Positions 6,476 to 10,035 of a DNA stretch of 10,035 nt are shown piece after piece. The stretch covers positions 1 through 10,035 of the forward strand of contig CAUDZT010000075.1 in NCBI GenBank assembly GCA_958453935.1. Direction: 5' to 3'. Below the pieces are notes generated by a model, which made no database searches, was not told the DNA's origin, and was given only the letters and a program-made list of their open reading frames with translations. The stretch is from an uncultured Collinsella sp. GTDB taxonomy: Bacteria > Actinomycetota > Coriobacteriia > Coriobacteriales > Coriobacteriaceae. Numbering within the stretch: the stretch's first letter is position 1; every line of letters begins with the position of its first letter. The position numbers were made by a program, and so were the translations under genes.

Positions 6476-6532
6476 TCCAGGCATACGTTAAGCCCTAATC
6501 GGGCGGAGCTCCGATAACCGGCTCCTACACGG

Positions 6533-6569
6533 AAGCGGTGACGTCTCAAATGAGGCGTCACCGCTTTTT
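6533..6569 (+). terminator. Rho-independent terminator of the transaldolase-PTS operon
   Basis: Arms AAGCGGTGACGTCTCA (6533-6548) and TGAGGCGTCACCGCTT (6551-6566) form a long stem with a single G-U type pair, then T5 (6565-6569) and another T4 shortly after. It lies 58 nt after the IIC stop and marks the operon end, leaving the second transaldolase as a separate transcription unit. Confidence 0.88.
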
Positions 6570-6644
6570 GTTTTGGACTGGTTGTGAAAACGCACCGGTG
6601 AAGCGCTGTCTCTGCGCCGCGAACGGAATCAACCGCGATGATCA

Positions 6645-6763
6645 GCAAAAACGTTTTGCCGCTGGGGTGTCGATATAAAAATGGTAAAACTGCAAAACCG
6701 TTCGCCGAGAAGATGAAAACCCGCAGCTCACGCCTTGATAAACGTAGGTAAAGTGTTTAGCAG
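6645..6763 (+). promoter_or_regulatory. Promoter region of transaldolase copy 2, with repeated GCAAAA boxes
   Basis: The 324-bp gap 6476-6799 holds the previous terminator and then this region. GCAAAA-ACG-TTTTGC (6645-6659) contains the CG-centred palindrome AAAACGTTTT, of a shape seen in LacI-family operators. A related GCAAAACCGTT follows at 6692-6702, 47 nt later. TTGATA (6735-6740) with TAGCAG (6758-6763) at 17 nt is a moderate promoter; TATAAA (6674-6679) is a second possible -10. The RBS GAAAGGA is at 6784-6790. The GCTTTCGATAGC boxes of copy 1 are absent. Confidence 0.4.
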
Positions 6764-6799
6764 TTTATCGGCCGTATGCTAACGAAAGGAATCAGGCAG

Positions 6800-7504
6800 A
6801 TGGCAATCAAGGTGTTCGCTGACGGTGCAAACCTCGAGGGCATGCTCGACATGTACGAGAACGGCAACGTTCAGGGTTTCACGACCAACCCGTCCCTTAT
6901 GAAGAAGGGCGGCGTGACGGATTACCGCGCGTTTGCCAAGGAGGTCCTGGCCCACATCACCGATGTGTCCGTCTCGTTTGAGGTCTTTGCCGACGACGTC
7001 GAGACCATGGAGGTCGAGGCCCGCGAGATCGCTACCTGGGCCGAGAACGTCTACGTCAAGATTCCGTGCGTGACTACCAAGGGCGAGTCCACGGCCGAGT
7101 TGGTGCGCAAGCTTTCCGCCGACGGCATTAAGGTCAACGTCACCACCATCTTTACGCCTGCGCAGGTCGACGAGATGGTCGACGCTGTCGACGCCGAGAC
7201 GCCGTCCATCATCTCGCTCTTTGCCGGCCGTATCGCCGACACGGGTGTCGATCCCATTCCGTTTATGACGGAGTCGGTCAAGAAGGCCGCCGCCAAGCCC
7301 AACTGCGAGGTCCTGTGGGCGTCCACGCGCGAGCTTATCAACATTTACCAGGCGCAGGCCTGCGGCTGTCAGATCATCACGGTGCCCAACAGCATCCTGG
7401 CCAAGCGCAAGAACATCGGTCGCGACCCGTATGAGGTTTCGCTCGATACCGTGCGCGGCTTTGCCAAGGATATCGCCGCTTTGGGCTTCCATATCCTGCC
7501 GTAA
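6800..7504 (+). CDS. Transaldolase, TalC/Fsa-like small subfamily (copy 2)
   Basis: 234 aa; start ATG 6800 is 9 nt after GAAAGGA, and the proteins of both copies begin with the same MAIKVFADGANLEGMLDM. I count about 43 differences from copy 1 over 234 residues, near 80% identity, and no catalytic position changes: D8, the TTNPSL loop, E61, K87 in VYVKIP, F141 and R144 are all kept. The predicted reaction is the same three-carbon dihydroxyacetone transfer between sedoheptulose-7-P and fructose-6-P. It ends two residues earlier than copy 1 (GFHILP then TAA, against GFHILPEE). Codon choice is richer in C and G at third positions than in copy 1. It lies after the operon terminator with its own upstream signals, so the two copies are probably expressed under different conditions. 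A 19-bp stretch of its 3' end recurs downstream at 7640. Confidence 0.92.
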   Translation: MAIKVFADGANLEGMLDMYENGNVQGFTTNPSLMKKGGVTDYRAFAKEVLAHITDVSVSFEVFADDVETMEVEAREIATWAENVYVKIPCVTTKGESTAELVRKLSADGIKVNVTTIFTPAQVDEMVDAVDAETPSIISLFAGRIADTGVDPIPFMTESVKKAAAKPNCEVLWASTRELINIYQAQACGCQIITVPNSILAKRKNIGRDPYEVSLDTVRGFAKDIAALGFHILP

Positions 7505-7658
7505 CGCGAACACTGGCTGCGCCGCGGGTTGTTCGCCCCGGCCTTTCCTTTCCCTATCGCTCACGCGCTTCGCGAGGGTCGCGCTAGGCAAAGGAAAGGC
7601 CGGGGCTGCCGACACGAACTTGCCGGTAGGTTGGTGATAGGCTTCCATATCCTGCCGT
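7484..7658 (+). repeat. 19-bp direct repeat of the transaldolase 3' end bounding a 137-bp insert
   Basis: GGCTTCCATATCCTGCCGT occurs at 7484-7502, encoding the end of copy 2 up to the first base of its stop, and again exactly at 7640-7658. The two copies are 156 bp apart and bound 137 bp (7503-7639) that carry a palindromic hairpin. This could be a target-site duplication, an attachment-site pair, or a relic of a tandem gene duplication. Confidence 0.85.
7536..7605. repeat. 70-bp imperfect palindrome, possible small mobile or REP-like repeat
   Basis: Arms CCCCGGCCTTTCCTTT (7536-7551) and AAAGGAAAGGCCGGGG (7590-7605) are perfectly complementary over 16 bp. Inside them CCTA (7553-7556) pairs with TAGG (7585-7588), CGC with GCG, and a central CGCG-CTT-CGCG (7564-7574) closes the structure. 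No coding sequence and no T-run follow, so it is not a typical terminator. It lies between the two copies of the 19-bp repeat. Confidence 0.8.
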
Positions 7659-7661
7659 GGA

Positions 7662-7875
7662 CAAAGGTACCCCCGCCTGCGCCGTGCAAAATTGAGAGTA
7701 TTCAGCAAGGTAAAGGCTTTTACCAGCTGGGTGAAGCATGGAACAGCCCCCGTTTTGGCTCTGATGACGCTAAAACGGGGGCTGTTTCTTGCTTTTTCGT
7801 CTCTGAGGGGCATACGGAACGGCGGAAATTGCAGAATACTCGCGATTTTGCACGCTGCTACAGGGGGTACCCTTG
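7662..7875. repeat. 214-bp nested inverted repeat (MITE-like) around a terminator
   Basis: Ends CAAAGGTACCCCC (7662-7674) and GGGGGTACCCTTG (7863-7875) are inverted with one mismatch in 13. After an unmatched 8 bp on each side, arms 7683-7703 and 7834-7854 match inversely at 19 of 21 positions (core CGTGCAAAAT, then GAGTATTC). Deeper in lie a small hairpin GGTAAA-GGCT-TTTACC (7709-7724) and the terminator at 7742. The right end is 10 nt from the tex stop codon. No transposase is present. Confidence 0.75.
7742..7795 (+). terminator. Intrinsic terminator for transaldolase copy 2, possibly also tex
   Basis: AACAGCCCCCGTTTT (7742-7756) and AAAACGGGGGCTGTT (7772-7786) form a perfect 15-bp stem around a 15-nt loop, followed by TCTTGCTTTTT on the plus strand. 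It is 237 nt after the transaldolase stop. In the minus direction the stem itself ends in GTT with a poor T-run, so it would stop tex transcripts less well. Confidence 0.85.
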
Positions 7876-7885
7876 CTTTGGCGGT

Positions 7886-10033
7886 TTACTTCCCCTGCAC
7901 CATGGTGAGGGAGATCTTTTTGCGGTCGCGATCGACCTTTTCTACCCATACCTTCACCGTGTCGCCGACGCGCACCACGTCGCTGGGGTGCTTGACGAAG
8001 CGGCTGGCCAGCTTGGAGATGTGCACGAGGCCGTCCTGGTGCACGCCCACGTCGACGAAGGCGCCAAAGTCGACGACGTTGCGCACCGTGCCCTTGAGCT
8101 CCATGCCGGGCTCCAGGTCGTCAATAGAAAGTGCCGAGCGGCTAAAGACCACCTCGGGCGCGTCGTCTCGCGGGTCGCGACCGGGCTTCTTGAGCTCGTT
8201 GACAATGTCGATGAGCGTGAGGGTACCGCAGTCCAGGTCGCTTGCCAGCGTCGAGATGCTGCCCAGGCGGCGCTCGATGTCGGGCACGCCGCCGCGGCTG
8301 AGCTCGCTGGCCCCAACGCCAGCGCGCTCCAAGACGGCCGTTGCCACCTCGTAGCTCTCGGGGTGGACGCTTGTCGCGTCGAGCGGGTTCTTGCCGCCGC
8401 TGATGCGCAGGAAACCCGCGGCGTTGAGGTACGCCTTGGGTCCCAGCTTGGGGATCTTCTTGAGCTGGCGGCGATCGGTAAAGGCGCCGTTTTCCTCGCG
8501 GTAGGCCACGATGTTTTTGGCTACGCTCGGCGTAATGCCCGACACGTAGCCCAGCAGGCTTGCGCTCGCGGTGTTGACGTCGACGCCCACACGGTTGACG
8601 ACGTCTTCCACCACGTGGCCCAGGGTGCGCGAAAGCTCGGCCTGGTCAAGGTCGTGCTGGTACTGGCCAACGCCGATGGACTGGGGCGGAATCTTGACGA
8701 GCTCTGCCAGCGGGTCTTGCAGACGGCGGCCCAGGCTCATGGCGCCACGTACGGTGACGTCCAGGTCGGGATATTCCTGGCTGGCGAGCTCGGAGGCGGA
8801 GTACACCGACGCGCCGGCCTCGTTGACGATGGTGTAGCGAAGGCTGGGCGCCTGCTCGGAGATGAACTCCGAGACGACTTCCTCGGTCTCGCGGCTGGCG
8901 GTGCCGTTGCCGATGACGATGGTGTTGACGCCGTCTTTCTTGACGAGGCGGGCGAGCTCGCGCTTGGTGCCGGCGACGTCGTGGCGCGGCTTGGTGGGGT
9001 AGACCACGCCGTGGTCGAGTAGCTTGCCGGTCTCGTCCATGACGGCGACCTTGCAGCCGGTGCGGTAGCCCGGGTCGAGCGCGAGCACGCGGGCGCCGCG
9101 GACGGGGCGTGCCGAGAGCAGGCCCTCGAGATTCTTGGCAAAGACGTTGATGGCCTCGGTCTGCGCGCGGACGGTGAGCTTGGCGCGGGCCTCGCGCTCC
9201 AGCGAGGGGGCCATGAGGCGCTTGTAACCATCGGCGATGGCGGCATCGAAGATGGGAGCGAAGACGCCCTGGCGTCGGGGCCAACGGCTGCCGAGGCGCG
9301 CCGTAGCGGCAGCGCCGTCGACGTTGACGCGTATGCGAAGCTTGCCCTCACGCTCACCGCGGTCGATAGCCAGCACACGGTGGTTGGGAATACGGCGTAG
9401 CGGCTCGTCAAAGTTGTAGTAGGGCTCGTAGGGAGTCTTCTCCGCAGGGTCGGTAGCCTCGACGACGATATCGGCGGTGTTTTGCGTAAAGGCGCGCAGG
9501 TCGGCGACGTTCTCGGGGTCCTCGGCCACCGTCTCGGCCACGATGTCGGCGGCGCCGGCGAGCGCCTTCTCGGGCGTGTCGAAGCCGGCCTCCTCGTTGA
9601 CGTATGCCTCGGCGGCGTCGAGCGCGCTGCCCTTGGCCGAGGCCTGCATGATGATCATGTTGGCAAGCGGCTCCAGGCCTGCCTCGCGGGCCTTCTGCGC
9701 GCGGGTCATGCGCTTTTTGCGGTAGGGCTTGTAGAGGTCCTCGATACGCTGGAGCTGGGTGGCCTCGCGAATCTGCTGCTCGAGTTTGGGCGTGAGTTTG
9801 CCCTGGGCGTCGATGAGCAGGATGACGTCCTCTTTACGCTGTTCAAGATTGCGCAGGTAGGACAGGCGCTCGTCGAGCGCACGCAGGGCGACGTCGTCCA
9901 TGCCGCCCGTGGCTTCCTTGCGGTAGCGCGAGATAAAGGGGATGGTGTTGCCCTCGTCGATGAGCTTGACGGCCGCCTCGACGTTGGCGGCCTTAAGATT
10001 GAGCTCGCGGGCGAACTGGGCGATAAGATCCAT
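7886..10033 (-). CDS. tex: Tex family RNA-binding transcription accessory protein
   Basis: 715 aa with stop TAA at 7886-7888 and ATG at 10031-10033. Only 2 bp remain upstream, so the ribosome site is not visible and a slightly earlier start outside the window cannot be excluded; the first residues line up well with other Tex proteins. Domains in order: Tex N-terminal helical region (about 1-190, with IPFISRYRKEATGG), YqgF/RNase H-like fold (about 320-450, LALDPGYRTGCKVAV), double helix-hairpin-helix (about 490-570, with VGVDVNTAS and LGPKAYLNAAGFLRI), and a C-terminal S1 domain (about 640-712, FGAFVDVGVHQDGLVHIS). Tex is a conserved cytosolic nucleic-acid-binding protein linked to transcription and RNA turnover. 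E. coli YhgF is longer (about 770 aa) by a tail after S1; here the protein stops soon after S1. Convergent with transaldolase copy 2. Confidence 0.95.
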   Translation of the reverse strand: MDLIAQFARELNLKAANVEAAVKLIDEGNTIPFISRYRKEATGGMDDVALRALDERLSYLRNLEQRKEDVILLIDAQGKLTPKLEQQIREATQLQRIEDLYKPYRKKRMTRAQKAREAGLEPLANMIIMQASAKGSALDAAEAYVNEEAGFDTPEKALAGAADIVAETVAEDPENVADLRAFTQNTADIVVEATDPAEKTPYEPYYNFDEPLRRIPNHRVLAIDRGEREGKLRIRVNVDGAAATARLGSRWPRRQGVFAPIFDAAIADGYKRLMAPSLEREARAKLTVRAQTEAINVFAKNLEGLLSARPVRGARVLALDPGYRTGCKVAVMDETGKLLDHGVVYPTKPRHDVAGTKRELARLVKKDGVNTIVIGNGTASRETEEVVSEFISEQAPSLRYTIVNEAGASVYSASELASQEYPDLDVTVRGAMSLGRRLQDPLAELVKIPPQSIGVGQYQHDLDQAELSRTLGHVVEDVVNRVGVDVNTASASLLGYVSGITPSVAKNIVAYREENGAFTDRRQLKKIPKLGPKAYLNAAGFLRISGGKNPLDATSVHPESYEVATAVLERAGVGASELSRGGVPDIERRLGSISTLASDLDCGTLTLIDIVNELKKPGRDPRDDAPEVVFSRSALSIDDLEPGMELKGTVRNVVDFGAFVDVGVHQDGLVHISKLASRFVKHPSDVVRVGDTVKVWVEKVDRDRKKISLTMVQGK

Positions 10034-10035
10034 GG

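Noticed and set aside
5651..6484. 277-codon minus-strand frame opposite the PTS IIC gene
   Set aside because: Asp/Gly-rich reverse of membrane-segment codons, with no ribosome site or recognisable fold.
6492..6525. GCCC-TAATC-GGGC and CGGAGCTCCG short palindromes after IIC
   Set aside because: Stems of only 4-5 bp just before a much stronger terminator; no independent role can be supported.
6779..7813. 344-codon minus-strand frame opposite transaldolase copy 2
   Set aside because: A mirror frame of the transaldolase; a similar mirror frame exists opposite copy 1 (3474-4256), as expected for two similar genes. The product is low-complexity Asp/Arg/Gly-rich with no domain.
7529..9022. 497-codon open frame on the plus strand opposite tex
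   Set aside because: It lies over the strongly conserved tex coding sequence, crosses the terminator and repeats, has no family-like motifs, and is explained by GC-rich codon bias leaving the antisense frame open.
1..10035. CRISPR array, tRNA/rRNA, riboswitch, transposase or phage genes
   Set aside because: No regularly spaced repeat series, cloverleaf-like or rRNA sequence, known riboswitch core or mobility protein was recognised on either strand.

Overview
The window is a GC-rich bacterial chromosome segment with compact genes, good Shine-Dalgarno sites (AAAGGA / AGGAG types) and Gram-positive style regulators. The protein content (DeoR-regulated PTS, fused RlmKL, Tex) and base composition suggest a gut actinobacterium of the class Coriobacteriia, perhaps Collinsella. 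That placement is an inference from general appearance, not from a search.

Layout. (1) Positions 1-1406, minus strand: N-terminal two thirds of a fused RlmK/RlmL-type 23S rRNA methyltransferase, cut by the window edge; its RlmL half has lost both expected catalytic signatures. (2) 1482-2309, plus: a HAD-IIB (Cof-type) phosphatase, divergent from the methyltransferase gene and closed by a 17-bp perfect inverted-repeat terminator shared with the convergent gene. (3) 2355-3146, minus: a DeoR-family repressor. (4) 3147-3494: a 348-bp AT-rich divergent control region with palindromes and repeated operator-like boxes. (5) 3495-6475, plus: an operon of transaldolase, PTS IIA, PTS IIB and PTS IIC, the three PTS parts being of the L-ascorbate (UlaCBA) family, ending in a strong terminator. 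(6) 6800-7504, plus: a second transaldolase, about 80% identical to the first by hand alignment, with its own promoter region. (7) 7505-7885: a 381-bp convergent intergenic region full of structure: a 19-bp copy of the transaldolase 3' end, a 70-bp imperfect palindrome, and a 214-bp nested inverted repeat with an intrinsic terminator near its centre. (8) 7886-10033, minus: a complete Tex RNA-binding protein.

How the genes fit together. The DeoR repressor probably senses a phosphorylated sugar and controls both itself and the transaldolase-PTS operon. The PTS would import and phosphorylate a sugar or sugar acid, and the transaldolases would feed the product into the non-oxidative pentose phosphate pathway. 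None of the ascorbate-breakdown enzymes (UlaD, UlaE, UlaF, UlaG) is present, and two ascorbate-contacting glutamines of UlaA are replaced in the IIC subunit. The substrate is therefore open and probably not ascorbate. The rRNA methyltransferase, HAD phosphatase and tex flank this island and have no evident link to it.

No tRNA, rRNA, CRISPR array or transposase gene was seen.
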